Source of the DNA: Pseudomonas sp. PSE14
Lineage (GTDB): Bacteria > Pseudomonadota > Gammaproteobacteria > Pseudomonadales > Pseudomonadaceae
NCBI RefSeq assembly: GCF_029203285.1
Contig: NZ_CP115669.1
Span: forward strand, 2,294,001-2,358,000
Direction of reading: 5' to 3'
DNA length: 64,000 nucleotides
The notes beneath the pieces are model-generated. The model was not told the origin of the DNA, did no database searches, and saw nothing but the letters and a program-made list of their open reading frames with translations. How positions within the stretch are numbered: position 1 is the first letter of the stretch; every line of letters starts with the position of its first letter. This document shows positions 1 through 7,886 of the stretch, one piece after another. The translations under genes were made by a program, and so were the position numbers.

Positions 1-246
1 TGCAACAAACGAATAATAATGCAGCCTAAGTGCAGTATTTTTGATATAAACCACCGCGCCTGCCACGCAAGCGCTCTGGCGCGCCTTGCTCAGGATCAAG
101 GGTGACGTGCGTGGCGGCGGAAATGACGAGGTAGCGCACGCGGCGGATGCATTCGAAAAAGTGCTGCGTCAGTGCAATTCAATTCATTTAAATCCGCGCC
201 TGCGGGCGGTCTAGCATGGGCCTTCGCGATCACCGAGGGACCTTTC
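1..246. other. Intergenic lead-in, no gene recognised
   Basis: The first part is AT-rich compared with the rest of the window and contains a TTTTTGATATAAA stretch that could serve as a -10 region. I find no convincing reading frame, RNA gene or repeat. The stretch just before 247 probably holds the promoter of the gene that follows, but no -35/-10 pair is convincing. Confidence 0.4.
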
Positions 247-639
247 ATGTCCGCCATCACCATCGACCTCATCGACTGGCTGCAGACCCTGATGCGCGCC
301 GAGCGTGCCGGCGCGCGGGTCATGCTCGACAGCCTGCGGCAGACCGACGAGCCCGCCGTGCGCCGCCGCCTGGAACACCTGCACCAGGGCGAGGCGGAAA
401 GCTGCCGGCGCCTGCGTACCTGCCTGGAGCGCCTGGGCGCGCAGCCGGACAGCGGCATCGGCGACTTCCATGCCAGCGCCATGGCCATCGACGATCTGGC
501 GCTGCGTTTCGACTTCATCGGACGTGGCCAGCGCTGGGTCGCCCGGCAGATCCGCCAGCGCCTGCCGGAAATCGAGGCGCCCTGGCTGCGCGAGGAACTG
601 CTGGTGGTGCTGCGACTGCACGAGGAGGGCGAAGCCTGA
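247..639 (+). CDS. Small helical conserved hypothetical protein (DUF6306-like)
   Basis: A 130-residue soluble protein, rich in Leu, Arg and Glu and predicted to be mostly helical, with the look of a small ferritin-like or four-helix bundle (for example the stretch around residues 25-60 with regularly spaced Glu, Arg and Leu). The start at 247 (MSAITIDLIDWLQ) is preferred over an upstream in-frame start because the extra 25 residues look like translated leader. It is followed after 48 bases by a gene on the same strand, so the two may be co-transcribed. Function unknown; the DUF assignment is from memory of similar proteins and is tentative. Confidence 0.65.
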   Translation: MSAITIDLIDWLQTLMRAERAGARVMLDSLRQTDEPAVRRRLEHLHQGEAESCRRLRTCLERLGAQPDSGIGDFHASAMAIDDLALRFDFIGRGQRWVARQIRQRLPEIEAPWLREELLVVLRLHEEGEA

Positions 640-687
640 GCGACGGTGGCGTATCCTGGCCCCTCGTTGACCAAGGAACGCTTGCCC

Positions 688-1110
688 ATGGACGAGATGA
701 CCCGGATTCGCTTTGCCGAGATAGACCTGCATGTGCCCGCCGAGCCCGGCCTCTATGAAATCCATACCCTGGATGGCCAGGCGCTGAAGGTCGGCATCGG
801 CAAGAACCTGCGCAAGCGCCTGGCCCAGCACTACCGTTCCCGCCAGAGCCGCCTGGTACTGAAGGCGGGCGGGGACTGGAGCAATCCCCGGGATGTTGAA
901 AGCAAGCAGTCGATCCTCACCAAGCACCTGTTCTTCGCCAAAGCGGAGGGTTACGACCTCAAGAGCGAGGCGGGACGGCGGGCCTTTCTCGAAGAGCGTT
1001 GCTACATCCTCTTCCGCACCACCGCCACGCGGGAGGAGGCGCGCGAGTTGGAGAGGCGCAAGGAAGCGAGCGGCGGCTTCCGCTTCGTCGGCCTGACCGA
1101 CTCAGCCTGA
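688..1110 (+). CDS. GIY-YIG-like fold protein
   Basis: A 140-residue protein whose N-terminal third reads GLYEIHTLDGQALKVGIGKN, followed by LRKRLAQHY. This is the spacing of a GIY-YIG nuclease core (GIY ... YIG/KVG ... N-L-x-x-R-L). The first Tyr and a downstream Arg are present, but the second element is KVGIG rather than YIG, and a Glu (LEERCYIL) occurs later where the catalytic Glu might lie. The start at 688 has an AAGGAACG ribosome site about 8 bases upstream. There is no partner domain, so this is a stand-alone module of unknown target. The gene ends inside the last codons of the convergent LysR gene. Confidence 0.55.
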   Translation: MDEMTRIRFAEIDLHVPAEPGLYEIHTLDGQALKVGIGKNLRKRLAQHYRSRQSRLVLKAGGDWSNPRDVESKQSILTKHLFFAKAEGYDLKSEAGRRAFLEERCYILFRTTATREEARELERRKEASGGFRFVGLTDSA

Positions 1111-2040
1111 GGCCGCACCCACCGACGCCAGCAGCCAGTCATGGAACAGCTGCGCCGATGGCGACAGCTGGCGATGCCGCAGCGACACCAGGTACTCGCC
1201 GCGCTCGGTCACCAACGCGTGGTCGGTCACCCGCTGCATCTCGCCCTTGGCCACCGCCTCGTCGGCCATGAAGCTCCACGCCAGGCCAATGCCCATGCCC
1301 TGTTGCACGGCGCGATAGGCGAGGGTGAGCTGGTTGAACACCGGGTCGCTCTCCGCTGGCTGGTAGTCCTTGCCGAAGTGGCCGAACCAGTCGTGCCAGT
1401 CCAGGCAGCTCCAGGCCGAGGTGTCGAGCTGCACCAGGGGCGCCGCGGCCAGTTGCTCCAGCGTACGGATGGCGGAGACGTCGAGGTCTGGGCGCGCCAC
1501 CGGGTAGACGATCTCCGGCAGCACGAACTGGCTGTTCAGCGTGGTCCAGTCGCCGGCGCCGTAGAGGATGCCGAGGTCGAAGTCCACCAGGCTGGCCTCG
1601 TCCATCTCGTTGATCGCATGCACGTGCACGGCGATACCCGGGTGCGCCTTGTTGAACTCGATCAGCTTGGGGAACAGCCAGAACTGCGCCAGCGCGTGGG
1701 TCGCCAGCACCGACACGGCGTTGCTCTGGTGCACGTTGCGGATGCGCCGCACGCTGTGCTGCAGGCGGTCGAGCAGCATGTCCACGGTGCCCAGCAGCTC
1801 GGCGCCGGCAGCGGTGAGGGTGACGCCGCGCGGCTTGCGCTCGAACAGCGGCACCTTGAGGCTCTCCTCCAGCGCGCGCATCTGCTTGCTCACCGCGCTC
1901 TGGGTGAGGAACAGCTCGGTGGCGGCCAGGGTGAAGCTGCCGCAACGGCCGACAGCCTCGAAGGTGATCAGGGTTTCCAGGGGCGGCAGGGTGCGCAGGT
2001 AACGGCTGATGACGGCTCTCCGGTGAAAGTCTTGCGACAT
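1102..2040 (-). CDS. LysR-family transcriptional regulator
   Basis: A 312-residue LysR regulator. Residues about 18-77 form the winged helix-turn-helix (LETLITFEAVGRCGSFTLAA, then LTQSAVSKQM), followed by a linker helix and a periplasmic-binding-protein-like effector domain (from about residue 105). The sequence style resembles GcvA/TrpI-type regulators. It is divergent from the EamA transporter at 2137, 96 bases away, and is probably its regulator. Its 3' end overlaps the convergent upstream gene by 9 bases. The effector cannot be read from the sequence. Confidence 0.9.
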   Translation of the reverse strand: MSQDFHRRAVISRYLRTLPPLETLITFEAVGRCGSFTLAATELFLTQSAVSKQMRALEESLKVPLFERKPRGVTLTAAGAELLGTVDMLLDRLQHSVRRIRNVHQSNAVSVLATHALAQFWLFPKLIEFNKAHPGIAVHVHAINEMDEASLVDFDLGILYGAGDWTTLNSQFVLPEIVYPVARPDLDVSAIRTLEQLAAAPLVQLDTSAWSCLDWHDWFGHFGKDYQPAESDPVFNQLTLAYRAVQQGMGIGLAWSFMADEAVAKGEMQRVTDHALVTERGEYLVSLRHRQLSPSAQLFHDWLLASVGAASG

Positions 2041-2136
2041 TCCTGCGAGGAATGTCTCGGTGCGGATTTATCCTTGGTCAGACGCTAGCACAGGCGCTAC
2101 CGTGGCGGCATTTCCGACTGACAGGGGTAACGGGTA

Positions 2137-3087
2137 ATGAAGCGCGGGGTGGTCTATGCAGGCATGGCGGGTGCTATCTGGGGCGGGGTGATCCTCGCGC
2201 CGTCGCTCGTGCCGGAATTCAACCCGCTGCTGATCAGTTCCGTGCGCTTCGCCCTGTACGGCGCCATTTCCCTGCTGATCGCGCTGCCGGTCGCCGTCGG
2301 CCTGTTTCGCCGGATCAGCCGCGAGGACCTGTCGATGCTGGTGCGCCTGTCCCTGGCCGGCAACCTGCTGTACTTCGCGCTGCTCTCGGCGGCGGTGCAA
2401 TTCGCCGGGGTGGCGGCGGCCTCGCTGATCAACGGCATCATGCCGCTGGCGATCAGCTATTGCAGCCGTTCCGAGCACGACTCGCTGCCGCTGTCGCGGA
2501 TGAAATTCCCGCTGGCGCTGGTGGCCCTGGGCATCCTCTGCATCAACCTCGACCCCACCGCGCTGATGGCCTCCGGGAGCACGCCGGGCGAGCGCATCCT
2601 CGGTATCGTCTGCGGTTTCTGCGGAGTGGCCTGCTGGTCCTGGTACGCCACGGCGAACGCGCGCTACCTGAAGGCCAGCCACTTCAACAGCCACGAATGG
2701 TCGACGCTGATCGGCGTGGTCACCGGCGTCATGGCCATCGTGCTGGCCGGCGTGGGCGTGCTGATTGCCCCGCAGGCGGTGCCCACCGGCATCGCGGCGG
2801 AGCGCTGGATGGCCTTCCTCTGGGTGTCGCTGTTCCTCGCCGTATTCGGCTCCTGGGTGGCCAACGGCCTGTGGAACGCCGCGACCCGTCGCCTGCCGAT
2901 GAGCCTGGGCGGCCAGTTGATCGTCTTCGAGACGCTGTTCGCCTGCGCTTACGCCTACCTGCACCAACAGCGCCTGCCGAGCCCGGTGGAGGCGCTGGCC
3001 ATCGTCCTGCTGACCGGTGGCGTGCTCTGGGCCATCGGCCTGCACCGTGCGCCGGCCGAGGCTCCGGCACGCGCCGTCGAGTCCTGA
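2137..3087 (+). CDS. EamA-family drug/metabolite (DMT) transporter
   Basis: A 316-residue inner-membrane protein with about ten hydrophobic segments and the two tandem EamA repeats of the DMT superfamily (first starting MAGAIWGGVIL, second around residue 150). Family members export amino acids, metabolites or drugs. A GGGGTAACGGGTA stretch precedes the ATG. It is divergent from the LysR gene at 1102-2040, an arrangement common for LysR-controlled exporters. The substrate is unknown. Confidence 0.88.
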   Translation: MKRGVVYAGMAGAIWGGVILAPSLVPEFNPLLISSVRFALYGAISLLIALPVAVGLFRRISREDLSMLVRLSLAGNLLYFALLSAAVQFAGVAAASLINGIMPLAISYCSRSEHDSLPLSRMKFPLALVALGILCINLDPTALMASGSTPGERILGIVCGFCGVACWSWYATANARYLKASHFNSHEWSTLIGVVTGVMAIVLAGVGVLIAPQAVPTGIAAERWMAFLWVSLFLAVFGSWVANGLWNAATRRLPMSLGGQLIVFETLFACAYAYLHQQRLPSPVEALAIVLLTGGVLWAIGLHRAPAEAPARAVES

Positions 3088-3088
3088 T

Positions 3089-3787
3089 TCAGGCCTTCGG
3101 GCTGCCTTCGAGGCGCGGGCTCCAGTCCTCCACCGCGCCGTTCTCCAGGCGCCGCGACAGGGTGCGGCGCCAGTTCGGCGGCAGCGGCAGTTCCAGGCAG
3201 TCGCGCAGGATTTCGGCGTCCACGCGCTTGTCGAAGAGCACGGCGGAGAGTCGCTGCAACGACCAGTCGCCATGGCGCCGCTCTACCAGTTCCAGAGGTG
3301 CGCCAGCGGCGATCCCCCCTTCCTCCAGCACCCGGTAATACCAGCCGGTGCGTCCGGACTCCTGAACCCGCAGGGCCATCTGTGGCAACTCGAAACGGTC
3401 GTTGAGTTTCCAGCACGGCATGCGCCCCTGGGACACCTCCAGCAGCGCCGTGCCGGCGCGCACCCGGTCGCCCAGGCAGAGGTCCGCCTCGGTCCAGCCG
3501 TGGGTGCTGAAGTTCTCGCCAAAGGCGCCGGGGCGTGTCAGCAGCGGGTGTTCGCCCAGCTCGGCGATCCACTGTGCGTAGTGCTCGCGGGGGTAGTGGT
3601 GGATGGCCTTCTCCACGCCACCGTGCACGCGCAGGTCGCCTTGCTCGTCGCTCTCCAGGCCCAGGCTGGTGACCGCCAGCGAACCCTGGCGCGGCGCCTT
3701 GGCGATGGCGCTGCGCGAGCCGGGACGGGTGAAGGGATCGGCGCGGCCGGTGAGGAGGGTGTCGAGGGAAATACTGGGCAGGCTCAT
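3089..3787 (-). CDS. yiiM: MOSC-domain protein, YiiM type
   Basis: A 232-residue MOSC-domain protein similar in length and layout to E. coli YiiM, which acts in molybdenum-dependent reduction of N-hydroxylated bases such as 6-hydroxylaminopurine. Visible signatures are VHGGVEKAIHHY near residues 54-65, the FGENFST turn, and the conserved Cys in GRMPCWKLND that would bind the molybdenum cofactor sulfur. The C-terminal about 60 residues form the 3-alpha extension typical of the YiiM group. It converges on the EamA gene with one base between stops. Confidence 0.85.
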   Translation of the reverse strand: MSLPSISLDTLLTGRADPFTRPGSRSAIAKAPRQGSLAVTSLGLESDEQGDLRVHGGVEKAIHHYPREHYAQWIAELGEHPLLTRPGAFGENFSTHGWTEADLCLGDRVRAGTALLEVSQGRMPCWKLNDRFELPQMALRVQESGRTGWYYRVLEEGGIAAGAPLELVERRHGDWSLQRLSAVLFDKRVDAEILRDCLELPLPPNWRRTLSRRLENGAVEDWSPRLEGSPKA

Positions 3788-3911
3788 GGACGCTCCCGGT
3801 TATGGTGTCGATCAAAAACTACCTGGACAAAATCGTTCAGATGGGTAGCCTTCGTCAAGGTATCGACTCGATACAAAGTGTCGCATCCAATGATTCCACC
3901 AAGGAGATCCC

Positions 3912-4151
3912 ATGCAGAAGTACCGCCTCACCATCCAGCGACACGGTCAGTTGCTCGGCCATTTCGACTCCGACCTGCCTTGGGCGCGCGACGCCGTGCG
4001 TACCATCGCGGACGCGCTAGGTGGACAGGGCTTCGTTCTTGAGTTGCAGGTTGCCGACGGCGAGCGCCGTCTGCTGGAAAGCTCTCCGGCCGGTATCAAG
4101 CTGCTGGCCTGCGAGCCGCTGTATCGGCCGATGGTTCTAGAGAATTTGTAG
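3912..4151 (+). CDS. Small conserved hypothetical protein
   Basis: A 79-residue protein of mixed alpha/beta character (MQKYRLTIQRHGQLLGHFDSD), with no cysteine motif or membrane segment. A strong AAGGAG site lies 7 bases before the ATG, which supports translation. It stands alone between the divergent yiiM-like gene and a cluster of REP palindromes. I do not recognise a function. Confidence 0.6.
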   Translation: MQKYRLTIQRHGQLLGHFDSDLPWARDAVRTIADALGGQGFVLELQVADGERRLLESSPAGIKLLACEPLYRPMVLENL

Positions 4152-4262
4152 CAGCGAGCCTGCTCGCGAACCTTGGACGCGCCGGCGTTGCCGGCGAATC
4201 GCGGACGGAGTCCGCTCCTACAGGAAAAGCCATGCAACCTAGGAGCGGACTCCGTCCGCGAT
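4148..4262. repeat. REP palindrome cluster (REPIN-like)
   Basis: Three palindromic REP units abut the end of the small gene: GTAGCAGCGAGCCTGCTCGC, then GCGGACGGAGTCCGC, then its inverted partner GCGGACTCCGTCCGC. These belong to the Pseudomonas REP family repeated throughout this window. Such elements are mobilised by RAYT transposases and often act as mRNA-stabilising ends. Confidence 0.85.
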
Positions 4263-4293
4263 GCCTTCAGCTACCTGGCCACCCTGAGCTGAC

Positions 4294-4323
4294 GCGGCAC
4301 GCCGAATGCGCCCGGCGTGCCGC
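4294..4323. terminator. GC-rich hairpin, possible terminator
   Basis: Perfect 11-bp stem (GCGGCACGCCG / CGGCGTGCCGC) with an 8-base loop, lying between the converging small gene and the oxidoreductase gene. There is no T-run, so it may act as a transcript-end stabiliser rather than a factor-independent terminator. Confidence 0.4.
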
Positions 4324-4401
4324 CCACCGGAACGGCCGCGGGGCCTCTAGTTAACGGGCACCCTGGCTCCGCTTCATCCTGCGCAGCGGGGTGTGCGATG
4401 G

Positions 4402-5403
4402 CTACAGGGTGACCACGACCTTGCCGAACTGCTGGTTCGATTCCAGGTAGCGGTAGGCCTCAACGATCTCGTCGAACCCGAAGCGGCGGGCGATGACCGG
4501 CCGCAGCGAGCCGTCGGCCAACCCCTCGACGATGAAGTCCTTGGCCGCCTGCAGGCGCGCCGGGTCTTCCAGCACTTCGTAGACGCGGTAGCCGCGCAGC
4601 ACCAGCGAGCGGCTCAGCACCTCGAACAGCGGGAAGGGCGTCGGCTCGGGGCTCAGCCCGCCGTACTCGATGAGCATGCCGCCCTCGGCCATTGCGGCGG
4701 TCAGCGGCTCGAAGATCGGCCCACCCACCGGGTCGAACACCACTCGCGCGCCGACTTTGCCGGTGATCTCGAACAGCCGCGCGCGCAGGTCTTCCTCGTC
4801 GCTGGCGATCACCTCGGCGGCGCCCGATTGCAGCAGCGCATCGCGTTTCGCCGAACTGCGGGTTACCGCGATCGGCACCGCGCCAACGCGCCGGGCAATC
4901 TGGATGGCGGCCAGGCCGACGCTGCTGGAGGCAGCGGTGATCACGACGAAGTCACCGGCGCGCAACCCGGCGACCTGCACCAGCGCGCCGTAGGCGGTGA
5001 GGTACTGCATCCAGGTGGCGGCGGCATCGCTCCAGGTCTGCCCCGTCGGGTTCTTCACCAGGCGCGACTGCGGTACTACCAGGTGCTCGGCGTGGGTTGG
5101 CTGCTCCTGCATCGACGTGGGAGGCAGCACGCTCACCGCATCCCCTGCAGCGAAGCCGTGAACCTCGCTGCCCACCGCCTCGACGATGCCTGTGGCCTCC
5201 AGGCCGAGGCCGGAGGGCAGTCGCGGGCTCTCGATGTAGCGGTCGGTGCGCAGCAGCACCTCGGCACGGTTCAGCCCCAGGGCCTTGACCCGGATGCTCA
5301 CCTCGTCCGGGCCGGGTTGGCGAATTTCCAGCGGTTCGATGCGCAGGACGTCCGGCCCGCCGATCTGGTGGAAGCGAACGGCTCGTGTGGTGACTTTTTC
5401 CAT
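4402..5403 (-). CDS. Zinc-free MDR-type NADPH:quinone oxidoreductase / alcohol dehydrogenase-like
   Basis: A 333-residue medium-chain dehydrogenase/reductase. It has an N-terminal GroES-like fold (EVSIRVKALGLNRAEVLLR) and a Rossmann domain carrying the quinone-oxidoreductase-type nucleotide loop (ITAASSSVGLAAIQIARR, about residues 150-170). The Cys/His zinc ligands of true alcohol dehydrogenases are not evident. The enzyme probably reduces quinones or enones with NADPH. The neighbouring LysR gene at 5509 is divergent and is the likely regulator. Confidence 0.85.
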   Translation of the reverse strand: MEKVTTRAVRFHQIGGPDVLRIEPLEIRQPGPDEVSIRVKALGLNRAEVLLRTDRYIESPRLPSGLGLEATGIVEAVGSEVHGFAAGDAVSVLPPTSMQEQPTHAEHLVVPQSRLVKNPTGQTWSDAAATWMQYLTAYGALVQVAGLRAGDFVVITAASSSVGLAAIQIARRVGAVPIAVTRSSAKRDALLQSGAAEVIASDEEDLRARLFEITGKVGARVVFDPVGGPIFEPLTAAMAEGGMLIEYGGLSPEPTPFPLFEVLSRSLVLRGYRVYEVLEDPARLQAAKDFIVEGLADGSLRPVIARRFGFDEIVEAYRYLESNQQFGKVVVTL

Positions 5404-5508
5404 GTGAAGCTCCTATACGAAAGTGATTCGACGTAAAGCCACTATCCGGCATGGAAAAAAGGCGATAAATGGCCTATGGAAATGTTGAGTCGAAATCAGG
5501 AGTTACGA

Positions 5509-6423
5509 ATGGATCGTCTGACCAGTATGTCGGTGTTCGTTCGCGCGGTGGACCTCGGGTCCTTCGCGGCCGCGGCCGATGCCCTGGAAATGTCCGCCCC
5601 CATGGTGGGCAAGCATGTGCGTTTTCTCGAAGAGCGCCTGGGTGTCCGCTTGCTGCAGCGCAGCACGCGCCGGCAGAGCCTCACCGAGGCCGGGCGGATT
5701 TACTACGAGCGCTGTCGTGCGTTGCTCGCCGATGCCGAGGCGGCGGACATCCTCGCCGCCGGCGAGGTGGCCGAGCCGCGTGGCCGGCTGCGGGTGGCCA
5801 TGCCGGTGCATTTCGGCCGGCGCTGCGTAGCGCCGGTCCTGCTGGAACTGGCACAGCGTTATCCGCACCTGGAACTGGACCTGCGCTTCAGCGACCGCCT
5901 GACCGACCTGGCGGATGAACAGATCGACCTGGCCATCCGTACCGGCGAACCGGAGCCACGGGCCGGGGTGATTGCCCGCCGTATCGGCCGGCAACGCATG
6001 GTGGTATGCGCCGCACCGGCATACCTGGCGCAACACGGCAGGCCCGCAGGCATCGCGGAACTGGCTGAGCACCACCTGCTGGTCTATCACCGCTCCGGGC
6101 GAATCAACCCGTGGCTGTTCCCCTGCGAAGGGCAGGCGCCGGTGGAGTTTGCGCCGAACTCGCGGCTGCGTTTCGACGACCTGGCGGCCATCGCCGATGC
6201 TGCGGTTCGCGGCATGGGGTTGGCGTGGTTGCCGTATTGGCTGGTGGGCGAAGCCATTATGGCCGGCGAGCTGGAAGAACTTCTTCCGCAGCAGCCTGGC
6301 TTCCTCTACGGCGTCCACGCCACCTGGCTGCAGACCACTCAGTTGCCGCGCAAAGTCCGTCTGGCCATCGATGCGCTGGTTGAGGTAATCCCCGGCCTGG
6401 TGATGCCGGGGCTTGCGGAGTAG
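5509..6423 (+). CDS. LysR-family transcriptional regulator
   Basis: A 304-residue LysR regulator with N-terminal HTH (MDRLTSMSVFVRAVDLGSFA ... MVGKHVRFLEERLGVRLLQR) and a C-terminal effector domain, of the large group that controls a divergent oxidoreductase. The ATG at 5509 is chosen because a CAGGAG site sits 6 bases upstream; an earlier in-frame ATG at 5476 lacks one. The 105-bp gap to the quinone oxidoreductase should contain the shared operator. Confidence 0.9.
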   Translation: MDRLTSMSVFVRAVDLGSFAAAADALEMSAPMVGKHVRFLEERLGVRLLQRSTRRQSLTEAGRIYYERCRALLADAEAADILAAGEVAEPRGRLRVAMPVHFGRRCVAPVLLELAQRYPHLELDLRFSDRLTDLADEQIDLAIRTGEPEPRAGVIARRIGRQRMVVCAAPAYLAQHGRPAGIAELAEHHLLVYHRSGRINPWLFPCEGQAPVEFAPNSRLRFDDLAAIADAAVRGMGLAWLPYWLVGEAIMAGELEELLPQQPGFLYGVHATWLQTTQLPRKVRLAIDALVEVIPGLVMPGLAE

Positions 6424-6433
6424 GGCGGCTGCG

Positions 6434-7294
6434 TCATTTCGCCGGCGCGAGCCGCAGCACGCGGTTGCGCCCGCCCTCGGCGAGCAGGTAGCCACCCTTG
6501 CCGTCGGCGACCAGGGCCTGGGGCGCCTTGAGGAACGACAGCACGGTCTGCGGCTCGCCCTTGCCGTCCCACAGCAGCAGGCGCGCGCGGTGGGTGGAGT
6601 CTTCGCTGATCCAGATGCCGCGTGCATCGCACATGACGAAGGTGGGTTTGTTCAAGTCGCTGAGGATTTCCGGGTCGTTGCCATCATCGCTGAGCTGACG
6701 GAGCTTGCCCTGGTTCTTCTGGGTGTAGAGCAGGCGGCCGTCGCTGCAGCGAGTGATCGATTCGGCTTCGTCGAGGCGGTCGCGCACCACGTTCAGTTCG
6801 CCGTCGCTCCAGCGGTAGCGCAGCAGTCGGCCGCTGTCGTGGCGGTCCTCGATGGCGTAGAGGAAGTCGCCGTCGTCCCACAGCCCCTGCACCGAGTTGC
6901 CCTGGAACAGCGTGCTGAGCTTGCCGTCCCGCAGCATTTGCACGGGCTTGTCGTCGGTTTCCTGGCTGAACACCCAGCCGCCCTGGGCGGCGATCAGACC
7001 GTCCGGTTTGGACAGGCCGTCGATCACCACCTTGCGCTCGCCGCTGGGAGTGATGCGCAGGATGTTGCCCTGACCGTCCTTCAGTTCCTGGCTGACCAAC
7101 AGGCCGCCGTCGGGCAGGGGCACGATGGAAGCGGCCTTCTTCACTTCGCGCTGTACTACTTCGACGCTCCAGCCATCGGCAGCCCGGACCGGGTAGAAGC
7201 TCTGCCAGAGGAAGAATCCGGCGGCAGTGGCGAGAGTCAGGGCGGTGGCGCAGAGGGCGAGGCGCAGGGCAGGACGGCGGGCGGAGTCGGTCAT
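6434..7294 (-). CDS. Membrane-anchored SMP-30/NHL-type beta-propeller protein
   Basis: A 286-residue protein. Residues about 8-32 form an N-terminal hydrophobic signal or anchor (LRLALCATALTLATAAGFFL), followed by repeated strand units of an SMP-30/gluconolactonase or NHL-like propeller (SIVPLPDGGLLVSQE, NILRITPSG, ESITRCSDGRLLYTQ, PQALVADGKGGYLLAEG). It probably sits in the periplasm. Substrate and activity are not evident. The start at 7294 is chosen because it gives a clean signal segment; no strong ribosome site is seen, so it is uncertain. It converges on the LysR gene with an 11-base gap. Confidence 0.65.
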   Translation of the reverse strand: MTDSARRPALRLALCATALTLATAAGFFLWQSFYPVRAADGWSVEVVQREVKKAASIVPLPDGGLLVSQELKDGQGNILRITPSGERKVVIDGLSKPDGLIAAQGGWVFSQETDDKPVQMLRDGKLSTLFQGNSVQGLWDDGDFLYAIEDRHDSGRLLRYRWSDGELNVVRDRLDEAESITRCSDGRLLYTQKNQGKLRQLSDDGNDPEILSDLNKPTFVMCDARGIWISEDSTHRARLLLWDGKGEPQTVLSFLKAPQALVADGKGGYLLAEGGRNRVLRLAPAK

Positions 7295-7570
7295 GGAGGG
7301 GCGGTCGAATCGCTGTTGTGGGGAGGGGGCTGGAGATTGCCTGCCAGCCGGTACGAGCGTGCATGGTAGCCACTGTCGAAGGCCTTGGGATAGCGGAACC
7401 ATCACAGCGGGGGAAATGGTTCGATGCTCGTACGGAAGTCCGATGCGGGAGGAGGGGGAAGGCAAATTGATGGCAATGGCCTACAGTTCGTGGGTCCTTT
7501 GCTGAGGGCAACCTAAACGGCTGGTGCGGACAGGATGTCGGCAGCAGCCGTTTTCTTTTGCGCGCAACAT
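7295..7570. other. Gene-free stretch
   Basis: Apart from the two gene relics further right, this stretch holds no recognisable gene. It contains the untranslated upstream part of the SMP-30-like gene. I see no REP palindrome and no clear promoter. Confidence 0.4.
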
Positions 7571-7711
7571 CAGTCGGCCAGGCAGGCCACCGAGTCGGCC
7601 CGGGTCGCCACAGCCAAAATCGTCGATGGACAGCCCGCAGCCCAGCAGGCGCAGACGCAGCACGTTTTCCAGGCTCGGCGACACGGCGTGCAGCGGCGAG
7701 GTTTCGGTCAA
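7571..7711 (-). pseudogene. EAL-domain fragment
   Basis: The minus strand encodes, in one short frame, LTETS, then SLENVLRLRLLGCGLSIDDF. This matches the E-L-T-E-T/S and SIDDFGxG elements of an EAL phosphodiesterase domain, with RocR-like response regulators the closest style I recall. A stop codon lies two codons upstream and the similarity dissolves after DFG, where an intact domain would continue GYSSL. Only about 45 residues remain, so this is a relic of a c-di-GMP phosphodiesterase gene. Confidence 0.6.
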
Positions 7712-7745
7712 CGCCTATCTCTCCGTGCTCGAGCGACAGGCCCGC

Positions 7746-7883
7746 CTAGAAGGCGCGCCCGACGTACAACGTCTGGATGCCCACCAGCACATCCTCGCCC
7801 AGCCCACGCGCGCCGATCATCGAGGCCACCATCGGCAGCGCCATCATCGCCGTCCGGTTGAGACCGGCCATGATGCTCGGCAT
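7746..7883 (-). pseudogene. C-terminal remnant of a ProW-like ABC permease
   Basis: A 45-codon minus-strand frame begins MPSIMAGLNRTAMMALPMV and continues through MIGARGLGEDVLVGIQ to a stop. This is the C-terminal signature of glycine betaine/choline permeases (usually NQ-x-IMLALSMVVIA-MIGAGGLG). The rest of the permease is missing. It lies immediately downstream, on the same strand, of the betaine-type binding protein at 7887-8897, where an intact transporter operon would have its permease. I infer an internal deletion that removed most of proW and joined its tail to other debris. Confidence 0.7.
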
Positions 7884-7886
7884 CAG

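Noticed and set aside
4148..4262. Closely spaced repeated palindromes suggesting a CRISPR array
   Set aside because: The units are REP palindromes in inverted pairs, spacers are not of equal length, and no cas genes are present.
7481..7711. An intact small gene of 76 codons (minus strand)
   Set aside because: Only the EAL-like part resembles a protein; the start would be TTG, a stop lies two codons upstream and the rest is unrelated sequence. A relic is the better reading.
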